Assembly: GCA_029224185.1 (NCBI GenBank)
Contig: CM055188.1
Span: 29,831,720-29,895,719 of the forward strand
Reading direction: 5' to 3'
DNA: 64,000 nt
Source: Karalla daura
Taxonomy: Eukaryota; Chordata; Actinopteri; Chaetodontiformes; Leiognathidae
Under the pieces are notes generated by a model that was not told the origin of the DNA, ran no database searches, and was given only the letters and a program-made list of their open reading frames with translations. Positions 33,852 to 45,055 of this stretch are shown here, one piece after another. Position 1 is the first letter of the stretch. Every line of letters starts with the position of its first letter. The position numbers and the translations under genes were made by a program.

Positions 33852-35317
33852 GGCACCGAGATCACCCAGTTTATCATTACCATGAGCTGTTACATATCAT
33901 AATGCACTCAGGCCTCAAGTGACTATTTTAAGCTATACTATGCTCTTATATTTGAAAGGGTAGCACATGAAGTGTCTTAACATTGAATATGATTAAATAA
34001 AATGTCTGCCATCTTATCTGTGTTCTTCATGGATTATCTGCTTTGTTGAATAATGACTATTCTTAGCTTAACATCCAGAGTAGGTCCAAAAGTAGGTCCA
34101 AAGACTATATCACATCATCATTCATATATATATATTTCATATACTGAAATGGCAGTAAAAAATTGATAATTTGAACCAGGAAAGAGTTTGATGTAAAACA
34201 TGAAAGTGCTGTAAATGTACCCAGCTCTGTGTTTTCCTCAACATAAGGCCTCCGACCTCAGACTCTGGCTCAGACTGAAAAGGCTTCATGTGTATGTGCT
34301 GCATAGTTCTACCACTGTTGGCTATTAGCAAGTAATGTAAAGTCAGGTGTTCACTACAATATAATCATCGCAAACCTTGTGTGTTTGACAGATAAGCATG
34401 AAAGGGCACCAGATTTACCCAGAAAGAGACAGGATTACTCCCACACCAGATAAATAGGATTGCACAAGGGCCTGGCAAAGTATCTAAGGCATGTTTGATT
34501 AATCAATATTACATAATTCTTATGTTGTTTTCTATGTCCAATATCTATGCAGAAAATGAATAGATACTCCATTTAACTATTATAGTTTCCCTTTGATTAA
34601 ATAAACAAACCACATCATTTCTGTTTCCTTATTATATAGTAATGAAACTACTGGCATCAGTGGAGATGGTGATGCAGAGGAGAGTGACTGGGATTAGGCG
34701 GCGTACGAAGAGGAAAAAAGTAACAGACTGAAAGAAGATGGCCTGCCTGCTGTGCTGACGACAGCTTCCCACCAAAGAGCCTGCTACGTCACCAGCAGCT
34801 CTCTGACCTCTACAAGGTGAGAATGGGGAAACAGCAGGTTTAATCTGCAAGCAGCCATGAATATTCTGAGCGCTGCCATCTGTTCATTGTATGAAGCCTG
34901 TGTGCAGAGCGATCAGCACCTTATCGCTCTCGCATCATCTTGAAAAAAGTACCTAGTAGCATGCATGATTTGCATGGTTCGTTTATGATTTGTGTACTTC
35001 AATTCAGTTAGTTTCCTTGTAAGAGACAATTCATAGCAATGTTATTTTTAGCAAATCTTGTAAATTCAGAAAATATCAAAACTCACACATAATGAGCTAG
35101 ATTAGCTGTAGGTGGCAAGGACAGAGACAGCCAGCTTGAGAGTTTACAAAAATAAGTGAATTTTGCATTAAGGGGTGTCCTTATCTTCATATTCCTGTTC
35201 CTCCTTTTATCTTAACAGAAATTCGATCATCTGTCAACCCCAACAGTCTGAGTGGAAAACTTCAACCTCTCAACAATCTGGGACGAGTCAGAAATGGATT
35301 AAAACATTTAATTTTCA
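33852..35317. other. Mostly unassigned DNA around an exon-like segment
   Basis: Apart from the exon-like segment at 34640-34816, nothing is recognised. A good acceptor (TTTTATCTTAACAG) ends at 35218, followed by 'AAATTCGATC', without an open frame of note. Confidence 0.3.
34640..34816 (+). other. Exon-like segment with strong splice sites
   Basis: Acceptor TTTCCTTATTATATAG (AG at 34638-34639) and donor TACAAG/GTGAGA (GT at 34817). In one frame it reads an acidic stretch 'NETTGISGDGDAEESDWD', then a TAG, then 'AAYEEEKSNRLKEDGLPAV'. It could be an acidic C-terminus, a decayed exon or a non-coding exon. No family recognised. Confidence 0.3.
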
Positions 35318-35455
35318 AAGTGCTGTGTGATGGACTTACAACCTGTCCAGGATGTATTTCCTGCATTTGTCCCGTGTACACTGGTGACAGGCACTAGCAA
35401 ACCCCATGAGTTACCATTGGGTAAAAAGCAAGTGAAATGATGGATGGATGGAGTT
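35318..35455 (+). mobile_element. SINE-like fish repeat, 3' module
   Basis: Reads 'TGATGGACTTACAACCTGTCCAGG', a 'GT.....CCTGCATTTGTCCC' block and an ATGGATGGATGG tail. This matches in order the 3' half of a very common teleost interspersed module ('gcgatggactggcgacctgtccaggg... atggatgg'). Related pieces lie at 50213-50500 and 63005-63135. Confidence 0.65.
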
Positions 35456-35577
35456 TTCAATATGTAATGATATATGTTCAAACAATGTAGTTTGAAGAGA
35501 GGTAACATGTACTTCGGAGGAGATTATGATGGAGGAATGGATCTAACGTGCGACTCAGACCTGAGTCCTGTGTAAAA

Positions 35578-36285
35578 CTAGAGAAAAACCCATAAATTTT
35601 GCCTGGTTATATTCAGGAACCCATAGGAAATCATAGCTTGGATGGTATAAATACTGGTGGCTTCTTCTCCTCTGTGGACCTGCCTCAGTACAGGCTCGAA
35701 ATGGATGAGGGGGTGCGAGGGGTCCTCTCTGATCATTTTGGCTTTCCTGATCGCTGCACAGTCAGATAGGGAGGATTGATGGGAGCCAGTTATTTTGACA
35801 GCATGATTTACTGTGCATGTCAGTCTTGTATTTAATGCAAAGTAAAAGACATTGAAAGTGAGACCTGAAGAGATGAGGAAGCCGTAAACCAAAGTTAGAA
35901 TGTCCTTCCGGACCTGAAATACCCTGACTTTCCTGAGTATGTGGGGGCGTTGTTATGCTTTTTTGTATATTGTGTCTGTGTGCTGTGAGAATGACAAGGA
36001 AGTATCCATTTCTGTTCCCCTGTACCTAAAAACCTGCACTTTCTCCACTATCTGGCCCTGCTTACTCGGTAGCTGGAACAGAGGTGATGCGTTACCTCTT
36101 CCCACACAGCATGGCTCTTTTGTCTTTGAGACGTTTACCTCTAACAAGAGTTCAACAAAAGTTTGCGACAGGTTGTTTACTACCTCCTGGCAGCGAGTTG
36201 GGGCGTCAATGTTGGCCACATGTGCAGCTAAGTCAATGTCATCGCCATATTTAAAAAGAGCCATACCTTCACTGTGATGCACAAT
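35578..36285 (-). mobile_element. Rex1/Babar-like LINE reverse transcriptase fragment
   Basis: Minus strand. 'ALFKYGDDIDLAAHV' is the YADD box with the Ala replaced by Gly. It continues 'LLLEVNVSKTKEPCC' and 'VFRYRGTEMDTSLSFSQHTD', all in the family order. In the next frame follow 'VRKDILTLVYGFLISSGLTFNV', 'VNHAVKITGSHQSSLSD' and 'HPLIHFEPVL'. One frame change near 35950 separates the two parts. The Gly substitution and frameshift make activity unlikely. It abuts a plus-strand LINE piece. Confidence 0.75.
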
Positions 36286-36304
36286 GTTGTTCTTTGACGC
36301 TTGA

Positions 36305-36560
36305 GATTTTCTGATGACTCAGCAGTCATTGGCTGTAATGGAGGAGGACATGAGGAGTAATACAGGGGCTTGGTCACAGATTTTGTGGACTGGTGTAACA
36401 TCAACCATCTTCATCTCCAAGACAGGAAATGGTGTTTCAGAATGAGGAGAAATAGTCTCATCTCCAGTCATAAGGCACAGGGGTGCTTGAACTGCTCTAA
36501 CCATATGGAAGTGGTCTGCAAGAAGAGTCAGACTCGACTCTATCTCTTGGCTGTGTTGAT
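36305..36560 (+). mobile_element. LINE reverse transcriptase fragment, opposite strand
   Basis: Plus strand, with frame changes: 'FSDDSAVIGCNGGG' is the F.DD catalytic box, then 'LVTDFVDWCNINHLHLQ' and, later, 'CKKSQTRLYLLAV'. These match the FADDSAVVG / FV.WCE.NHL.LN / KKGQSRL.FLR order of Rex3-like fish LINEs. It lies 20 bp from the minus-strand LINE at 35578-36285, head to head. Confidence 0.7.
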
Positions 36561-37129
36561 CATAGAAAAGAAATACATTATCACAAGTGTCACTACACTT
36601 CAGCAGCAGTCACGTTTTGAACCTGGATCTCCTAATTAGCAGACTCGGTGTAAACTTCCTGAAATATCTGGAACACATATTAACTCACATGTGGATCAGA
36701 AAAAGATTTTATCAGAAGGTTCTTAATTTCTATCTGAGATCAGTAAATTCAGAAATGGCAGAAAAATGGCCATTCCAACAATAAACACTGGTTTTCAGAA
36801 CTTAGTAGATCTTCTTATTCACCTGATATTGTATATCCAACTTTATATTTTCATCTTTTCCTCATCTGGCTCATACAGTATGTCCTCCTAAACAGACAAT
36901 CACTCCTCTAGCTCCCTATCCAGACTTATTAGCTAAGAGTGGTCAGATGTCTTGCAGGGCTCCCCTGGCAGCCATGAAGGTCTTAGGAAGGCAATAGTGG
37001 TAACTCACAGATGAGCTGTGTGTCAATTTCAGCTGCTAACATATTGTTTTGTTCCTGTGCAATCTAACATCTCAAAATACTAAATAAATTCTCTCTTTCT
37101 GTCGGCGCTTCATGACAAATTGAGATCCA
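36561..37129. other. Unassigned DNA
   Basis: No identifiable feature; may include eroded LINE sequence continuing from 36560. Confidence 0.3.
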
Positions 37130-37630
37130 ATAATGAATATTAAGATACTGTTTGGGTTCAGACCAGGGAGACTGTTCCTCTCAATTACACCAATCCAGGT
37201 TTCTCCATCACTGCTGATGTGCACGTTGAAGTCTCCCAGTAGGTCCATGGGGTCCTCTCACCTCATGCGTTTGGGAACCCCAGAGAATGATAACATCAAG
37301 GATCTTGGACGGTAGTGCTCCAGCTACTGTACAAGTCCCTGCTCCTTCCCTCTGAGAGAAGTGACGTTCCACATCCTAAGTCAGCCTCTGTTGCCCATGT
37401 TTGGCTTTTTGAGGTCTTGTGCTTTACGAGCACCCATGTGACACCTGGCCGAAGTGACCAGGAGGAGGATGGAGTTACATGTGGCTGTTTGCCGCTGTGG
37501 TTAAAGTGAAGTAGACCCAGCCACCAGGCACTGGCTGAAGGGCCCATCGTCCATGCCTGGCTCCAGACATGGGCCCCATGCTTCCACTGGGAGGGTCTAG
37601 CTCCTCCACCTGGGACCACACTCACAGATG
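37130..37630 (-). mobile_element. LINE endonuclease-region fragment
   Basis: On the minus strand 'LLGDFNVHISSDGETW' and 'GVIERNSLPGLN' (37250-37140) match the GDFNAH..ND..TW.GVIGRNGLPDLN motif of the LINE apurinic endonuclease domain. The Asp and Asn of GDFN are catalytic in the family. Further right, 'GAGAAGTGACGTTCCACATC', 'TAAGTCAGCCTCTG' and the following GC-rich text resemble the common fish repeat upstream of that domain. Frames are broken. Confidence 0.6.
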
Positions 37631-37675
37631 TGTGTAAGGATGCTGGTGAAACTCAAGAATAGGGCAAATGCTTTT

Positions 37676-37745
37676 TTTTTGTTTATAATGGGAGAAAACC
37701 AAAGCGCCTGGAGAAAACCCAGTGACACAGGGATGATATGTAGCC
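37676..37745 (-). mobile_element. Scrap of SINE-like fish repeat
   Basis: 'GCGCCTGGAGAAAACCCAGTG' plus 'ACACAGGGATGATATG' resemble the 'cctggaggaaacccacgcagacacggggagaacatg' part of the SINE-like module seen at 50357 and 63015. Very short. Confidence 0.35.
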
Positions 37746-37828
37746 ACCAGAGACACACTATGTTGACATTAAACTCATTTTCTTATGGAGAATATGCAAA
37801 ATGCTAAAAATAATTTGGAACAGACTCT

Positions 37829-37859
37829 TCTAGATCATCCAGCAACTGGATGATCTAGA
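37829..37859. repeat. Perfect short hairpin, 14 bp arms
   Basis: TCTAGATCATCCAG, then CAA, then CTGGATGATCTAGA. Exact complement, 3 base loop. No gene or known element context. Confidence 0.9.
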
Positions 37860-38282
37860 TGATTTCTGGACTGATTTCTCTATCTATTCATTTAATATGA
37901 GAGTAATAATTTTGAGAGCCTGCACATTTTGTGGAAGAGACAAACCAGGGACTATTTTCCATCATAGAATAAAGAATAAAGAAGACTCTCTGATCGCAGC
38001 TTAGAAATGGTGTAAATGAATCCTTCATGGGACACATTTTAAACCCACATATAATTAGTATTATATGTAAACACCATATATTTAAGTATTTTGTTTGATA
38101 ATTATGCTTGTAATAACTATGATTATTCTTGTTGTTTTCATTTATATTGGTTTTTTTTGTAGTTATTACTAAATTTTTAGTTATATTATATTATATATAT
38201 ATATATAATGTTTAGGTCTTACTTTTCTTTTTTCTTTTTCTTTTAGTTTGGAATCATCATTGTTATTTCTGTTTAAGATACT
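37860..38282. other. AT-rich DNA, no gene
   Basis: Contains (TA)n at 38184-38206 and poly-T runs. Nothing else is seen. Confidence 0.35.
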
Positions 38283-39300
38283 TTTAGATTTCAGTAAATC
38301 CCAAACTCAACAGGAGGTTGTTGAACCGTTAAGAATTACTTCCTGAATCAATTTCTTAGTTTTCTTTTTCTTCACATTGTTCGTTAACATCCTCATGTTT
38401 TTGTTCCACGTTGTTAATCTGCTGAACTTTTTCTTCAGCCTGTGCTTCAGCCACAGCTCCACAACCTGCCTGCGTCTTGACCTCCTCAAGTTCTTTTTCC
38501 AGGGCCTAATTTCTTTGTTTTTCTGACTCTTAATCCTGGCTCATTGAATCATACTGGCATTTCAAGTTGTTATATTGTTCTTCAATATTTTTTAGCTGCT
38601 CTGAGACTCTTAGCTTCTTATCCTCTCTGTGTCCCACAACTGATGATTAAACATCTCAGGTTCCTTAACCAGGGCCTGATTTCTTTGGTTTGCGGACTCA
38701 TATTCTTTTGCTAAGACATCAGATTTGCATTTTGAGTCATTATGTTCGTGCTCATTATTGTTGAGAGACTGTGAGACTTGTTGAGGAGATTCATCTTCAC
38801 GTCTCCTGGCCTCCTCTCCTTTCTGTAGCTGATTCTTGATCTCCTGAAGTTCCTGTTTCATGGGCCTGATTTCTCTGGTCTGCAGACTCATATTTCTGGG
38901 TCATTAAATCTAACTTGCATTTCAAGATGTTATATTTAGACTCTGAGGGTTGCGAAATGTACTCAGCTTCAAGCCATATTGCCTCCTCTGTTTCCTTGCA
39001 CTGATCCTTGACTTTTTGAAGTTTTTCTCCCAGGGCCTGATTTCCTTGTTTTTATGTCTCTAATTCCTGGCTCACTGAATCGTACTTTCTTTTGAAGTTG
39101 TTAATTTGTTGTGCAGCGTAACGCCTCGTTCTCAACCTGAAGGGCTCTCTTACGTGTGTTTTTGGAGCGGTGGACTTTTTCATTGAGTTTTTCCATGTGT
39201 CTGTGGAGTTCCTCATTCTGGATGTGTAGCTGTGTGTTTTCTTGGTCAAAGGCTGCATTCCTCTCACTTATTGTGACTTGTTGATCTTGATTCATTGATC
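38283..39300 (-). pseudogene. Coiled-coil protein relic with four internal repeats
   Basis: Minus strand. It starts 'MNQDQQVTISERNAAFDQEN' and 'LHIQNEELHRHMEKLNEKV'. Then a unit resembling 'LKCK.DSM.QE.ES..QRNQAL.KELQE.K.Q' repeats four times at a spacing of about 165-185 bp (near 39100, 38920, 38740, 38570). All of it has heptad character. In-frame stops (for example 'LET*KQGNQALG', 'QD*ESEKQRN*AL') and frame changes occur, so it is broken as one protein, unless introns remove the stops. The family was not recognised. It lies downstream of the myosin exons on the same strand but does not match the myosin rod. Confidence 0.5.
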
Positions 39301-40429
39301 TGTATTGTCAATATAAAATGCCTATGTGAAAGCACTGCTGTAGCACTGTTGTTTGTTACAAATGGTGCACTCTGCTCTGGGGTTTAACTACAACTATCTA
39401 AGAGAAGATGCTGTGTATACTCACCACTAAAAAACTGCAGTGCAGCATCTGAGATGATCCATCGTACTTATGCAGACTTTTTAGAATTGGAATGTAGTGT
39501 CATCACAGAGATTATAGCCATCCTCACAGGCAACCATCACCTATTGGTTTGTGAAGGACCATTGATGAAGTGGGGCTGCCATTCTTCCCACTGGAGCCAG
39601 CAGAAACCATAGCACGTAGGTGGAGAGGAATGAGTGATGGATATCTTCCGTCTTTTGACTGTTTTTCTTCCATCATCCTCAACACACCCACTGATCCATC
39701 CAAACAAAGAAAACAGGAGAGAAGGAAAGGGGAAGCAATTATTGGCTCTGGAGAAAATACAGAACCATGCAGATGATCAAATAAGATGTCAATCAAAAGC
39801 TTAAAGCCTTAATAACCACTTAAAATCAACATTTCAAAGGTTATGAACTCTTGAAACATCATCTCTGCAACTGATGGTCAGGACTGAATTTCCGTGTGGT
39901 TTTGTCATGTGATACAATGTAAAGGAGTGTATGACTCCCGAGCACTGCTGTGCTTCTTCCTTTACTGTAAATTGTCAAAAAGAGAGAAAAAGAGATGTGT
40001 GCTCTTTCTTTTTCTTTCTATGTATCTTTCAGTGTGCTGATTTTCATCATCAGTACAACAATTTAACTCTGATGTGATGTTCATCCACTGTGTTAAAGAT
40101 TGTTTCATATTCTGCATACATTTAGTTCTTACACTTGAATCCACAACCCTCTGGTGTTATCTTCATCACATGATGAATCCCAGTGTGATCCCAGAAGGTT
40201 TGATGCAAGAATGCTAAATTAGGACAGAAAGGATGCAGCAAACTATCTATTTTTTTACTTCACATCAAGCTTGACGTGGCAGGAGGTTGGTTACCTTCAT
40301 GTCTTCATCACTCATTGCCTTCTTTTGTCTGAAGCAGCAGAGAACCAGCAAGAAGATCTGATCATAAAGATCTGGTCAGACAATCTGAAACCTAAACAGT
40401 GACACAATTGTTGAATCTTGGCATCGGGT
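39301..40429. other. Unassigned DNA between two coiled-coil relics
   Basis: Frames at 39524-39796 (both strands) show no domain. No myosin exon is seen in this interval. Confidence 0.3.
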
Positions 40430-40753
40430 CTCAGAGAGTTTAACCTTGACGATCTCCCAATTCTCGACTCTCATCTTATTGACCTGAGTCTGTGAGTTCC
40501 TGAACCTCCTCCATCTCATGCTGCATCTACCTGCACCTGGACAGGTGAGTGTTGTCCTGCCCCTCCTGCATGTGAAAACACAGAAATGTCAAGATCTGTG
40601 GACTGAGAGATGACTTTAAAATGTGGCAGGGGAACAAAGACACACACAGCCTCCTCAGCCTGTCGCTTATAGGATTTGACTTTTAGCTGCTGCTTGTCCA
40701 CCAGGTCCTGGAGCCTCCTGATGTTCTTCTTGTCCTCCTCAGTCTGATATAAT
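40430..40753 (-). pseudogene. Sarcomeric myosin heavy chain relic, last two rod exons
   Basis: Muscle myosin heavy chain builds the thick filament. On the minus strand an exon (40753-40648; acceptor ACCTCAG, GT donor) reads 'YQTEEDKKNIRRLQDLVDK' and 'LKVKSYKRQAEEA', the near-C-terminal rod of fast-muscle myosins with few changes. After an intron of about 82 bp with a TTCACATGCAG acceptor, the next exon (from 40565) reads 'NTHLSRCRWMQHEMEEVQE', then a stop. 'VNKMRVENWEIVKVK' follows in another frame, corresponding to the normal end of the rod. The intron is kept, so this is a fragment of a duplicated gene, not a processed copy. No earlier rod exon lies upstream within 40.8-42 kb. Confidence 0.8.
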
Positions 40754-43700
40754 CTGAGGTTAAATTGGCTTTTGTAAAGAGGGGGATCCCTTCCTCTCTC
40801 AGTGGACATTATCTCTCAAACTACATACATTTTTTTCCTTTCATCATCAGCTTAATACATTGTTTATGAACTTATGGCCTACTTGTTTATTTCTCACATT
40901 CATATATTGGTAACTTATTAAGCCTGCATTTCACCATCAATCTACACAGTAATGTGGAAAATGCATTCACAATATACATAATCAGTTCACATATAAGCAA
41001 CATTTATTTCTATCTCGTCAATACACATCAATTATTTGCATTGTTTATGTCTTGCCATGTGTTCTGACAGAGACTTGCTTGCAGCTATGTTATTTTTGTA
41101 CTTTCAGTGTTTCCGTAGCTAGTTCAGACTACAGGGAGTCGGGGAGAGACAGATGAGATGAGATGAGAGCGATAGTGGGATAAATCCAGTCACATCTTTC
41201 TTCTTTTAGTTAGTCTTTAGTTTTGGGCCAGAAAACATTTGCCTGTGATTAACATTTATTTCCAGATCTTCTAATACTGTATTCAGAGAGTGTTGTTATG
41301 AGTGTTATAGTGAGTGCTTACAGTGGAGATTGTTCACTAATCTGTATATGTTAACTGTCGGCATCCTTATGTAATTTCACATACGAGTTAGCATTAAGTT
41401 AGCAGACGTTTTTCTATCAGCTTGGGAGACTGTTCTCTAACTTTCGAGCTGGTGTAGCAGGCTACAGGATGGACACACAAGCAGAAGCAGAATACCATCA
41501 ATTCATATAGTTACTTACATCTCACACATCTCACATGATGTCAAAACATCAAACCACATATCAGCAGACAGTTTAAGTTATGACTTTCCATATTGGTTTA
41601 AGTTCAAGTTTCTGTCCCTCCTGTGCCCCTACTGTGTGTGTTTGCCTGCATGGGCACGACATGCGAGAAGATGCTGGTAGCAGTGAAAACGTGGACTGGA
41701 GTTTAACTGGTTCATCTTAAACGTGCGGTACTGATTCAGTATTGAGGCTCTGACACAACCCACTGAAAACAACGTGTGAATAGGCTGATGTATTGATGGG
41801 GATCCAAATGAATGGTTTTAAAAAGTCATATGATGGTAGTTACACCCATGATTACAGTGAAACTCTGAAGCAGAGGGAGCTCAGCTCCTGCTGGCGGTAC
41901 TGACGAGGTGAAGGGGTGGAGCTGACCTCTGGAGGGCTCCGGCCCAATTTAATCTCTGAGTATGTGCACTTATAACTCTTGATGTGCACACACTCCAAAG
42001 TTGCATCATTTCAGTTACCTCTTAGGTCAGGAAAGTTGCTCAGCTCTGTTGTTTAGCAGGAAACATGAAGTCATATCATTATTCATGTGAATGGCAGATG
42101 AAACAACAAATGATTACGACTGCATAAAAGCTTGAGGCGCTCCTAATTTGAACCAATCCAGGAAACAGGAAACATACTACAGTCAACCATTCTTTATTGG
42201 TTATAAACAGGAGCTAAGCCTCAAAAATGTCTTGACATGTGATATAAGCAGCAATAACAACATGGAACGGCAGGAGGGCAGAGGTCTGGGCGTCAGTAGC
42301 ACGTCATCATCTCTCCCATCACGGTGTGGAGATCAGCACTAATTCTTCTCACATTACTCCTCAAATTAACTTCCTAACAGATGGAATATATGCATGTCAA
42401 TGTGTTCTTTTTCACTAACAAAGCAATTACCACTGCTACCTGAGGGCGACCTGCGTTCAATCTGTCTCTTCTAATGACCGTCTCTGCCTTTCCCCACTGG
42501 CTTCATTACGGACCAAGGGCACAGGGCTGGATATGAAATAAAACTCATAACTCACACTGACCGCGTGTTACATACAAAAATACAGTCCATAATGGGTAAA
42601 TAATCTCATTCAGTCTACAAATATCAATCCCACTATCCTACATAGATTTGTAAACAATCATTTTAATTATAACTGCCAAATATAGAAGTATTACGTATAT
42701 AGTGACATTTTGTTGTTAAAATATTCTGTATATGTAGATGTATACAGTGTTTCTACATACAATACAGCAATGATAACCAAGTGGGAGCCTGTGGGCCGCA
42801 TTCAGTAGGAAAATCCATCCCATCCAGGCCATGACTGGATTCCATAGTTGTGTGGATCAAATAGAAAGTATCTTGTGGTCCTGAGTAGGGCACAGACAGA
42901 AAGGTCGAGTAGTCGACGATCGGGCTCATAGGTCGCGATTGTGACACAGACACACAGTTGTTTCACAAGTTCACCAGGAGCGTTAACTTCTGCGAGATGG
43001 TAAAAGCAAGCGGGAGCGGGAGCTCGGGTGATGGATGAGTCTTGGGAGAGGAGCTGTCCTCCCCCGGGCAGAGCTAACTCAGAGTCTGAGTGAGGACGAA
43101 AGCCAGGTCAAACAGCTGGGGAGTAGACAAGACACACTTCACCTTGTTCTATCATGTGAACCCGTTTGCCTCTGAAGTGCTCCAAACTCTGTTTCGACAT
43201 AAAAAAAAACGTAAATTGAAAAACTTGAAAAATGTCTTTTGTCGACCTTTTTAAATTGATGTTAACCTTTCCCTGAAGTTGTAGCACACGTGTCTGTCAG
43301 ATAGATTTCAATAATTAAAACTGATATTAAAATGTTTAAATCTGAAAACTGATATTAAAATGTTTAAATCCATTATCAAGATTCATCTTGAGAGACTGAC
43401 TAAATAGTCTGCTCACTTTCATCATGTGCTACATGACATGTTTTATTCTGGGGTGAAGCAAAAAGTGATTCTCGTCACTAGGGGGCAGTATCACTTCTGC
43501 TGGATGGTTTTTCTTCAACTAGTAATCACTACACATGATGAAATGTCAAATTAGACATTAAAATGTAACTCTAGCACAGTATTTTATATGGAATGTAATT
43601 AAGCTAGTTTTCCATATCAGCTTAATGTAGAAATCTTCACTGAAAGTACACATGAACCATTTTGAGTGACTTGTTGAAATGTGTCCTTTTTGTTTACCCT

Positions 43701-45020
43701 TCTCTGGCAGTGATTGCAGTTTTCTCTGTGTTGATGCATACAGTAGGACTGTTTGTCCCACAGTGACACAATGGTGTCCTCACTGGTCGGGCTGCAGGGT
43801 GGGGTGGAGAGAAGAGGGATTAACAGCATTTGTTGTTGTGTCCAGCACAGCCAGAGGTTCATCTGCATCACTTCCGTTTGCTTTTTTCCCCAAAAAAAAA
43901 AAAAAAAATCCACCTCTGCTTTCGGCTCAGCCAGGATATCATGCATCATGGTGGAGGAAGGATGCTCGGCCGAGTGACAGCCAAGCGGTACAGATTAACT
44001 GACCCAGTAGTAACAGAGTGACAGCTTTGGTCTCCCTGTTGATTAATACTGCAGCACAAACTGCACAGTGCTCACTGTCTCACAGGGACACTTGTGAATG
44101 CCTACTCGGTTCTCACATGGCACTGCCTCAGCTTACCAGAATCTGTGTCAGTTGACTAAGCCGTTTTGCATAACACAGTTGGTGTCCGCACTTGTGCTGA
44201 ATAAAATTGAGAGCGGATGGAGTTGGCATATGTACAGCATGGCTCAAATGTATAGAGAATGTGATCTGAAAGGGATTGAAGCATAATACGCTATTTATGC
44301 CCAAGAAACAGACTTGTCCTTAAGTTTCATGCACATGTCTCACTGAATTCAGAATGAATGAGCAGAGAACTTTTGCTGCCATCACATATTGATGCACATG
44401 ATTTAACCAATGTCTCTCTATGCAAAGTGAGGGGACAGACTGCAAAAGGATGAAAAAAAGAAAAAAGGTAAGGTAAGGTGAAGAAAAGGTAAATGTTGAT
44501 ACGTTGACACGATGAAGATTATGTCACATTCCCTGCTTAAAAATCATATGTTGACCAACTTGTTGAATGATAAATTACGTTTCAAAAGGTAATAGAAGGA
44601 AGGCAACAACTAACAAACATAACAGCTGTTTTCTTAATAACTAGAACGACAAACCTAAATGGGAGCAGCAGCCACTGCATCTTCAAGTATTAGTTACTAT
44701 ATTATTGTCTATTTTGGCTTCGTAAGAGGGATGGAGGAGTCTTGTTGGAGGGGTCCTTGTTTTGGTGAGCTGGAACACTTGCACATCACATAGATGTAGA
44801 TGTGAGCATCCATCAGAATACAAGTTTGGATTAAATTAGGGAGGGATCACCTTAAATACATGTTTCACTCATCCTAATTGTTTCCTTTACAGAGTCAATC
44901 AATGTTAATGTGTTTCTCAGTATCTTAATACAATTTGGCAGATGAAAAGAGGAACTCACCCTATGCTGCCCCCTTCATGGGCTTTAAGTGGTTGTTTTCT
45001 GCAGTGATAGTAATATCTAA
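40754..45020. other. Gene-poor DNA
   Basis: No exon or transposon was recognised. A tandem (GAGAT)n lies at 41152-41168. 43316-43368 carries a 26-28 bp duplication (ACTGATATTAAAATGTTTAA twice). A 17-A run is at 43892-43908. 42985-43075 is GC-richer but has no convincing exon. Confidence 0.35.
43476..43490 (+). promoter_or_regulatory. CTCF-like motif, best match in window
   Basis: CACTAGGGGGCAGTA matches the CTCF core closely. Same orientation as 31783 and 32336, opposite to 10391. Motif only; some fish SINEs carry similar text. Confidence 0.45.
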
Positions 45021-45055
45021 TAGTAGCAGTAGTAGCAGTAGTAGCAGTAGTAGTA
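45021..45055. repeat. (AGT/AGC)n microsatellite
   Basis: Short trinucleotide run made of TAGTAGCAG units. Confidence 0.9.

Noticed and set aside
36561..36784. Frame 36587-36784 as a gene
   Set aside because: Short, without domain, beside a LINE fragment; probably eroded LINE or chance.
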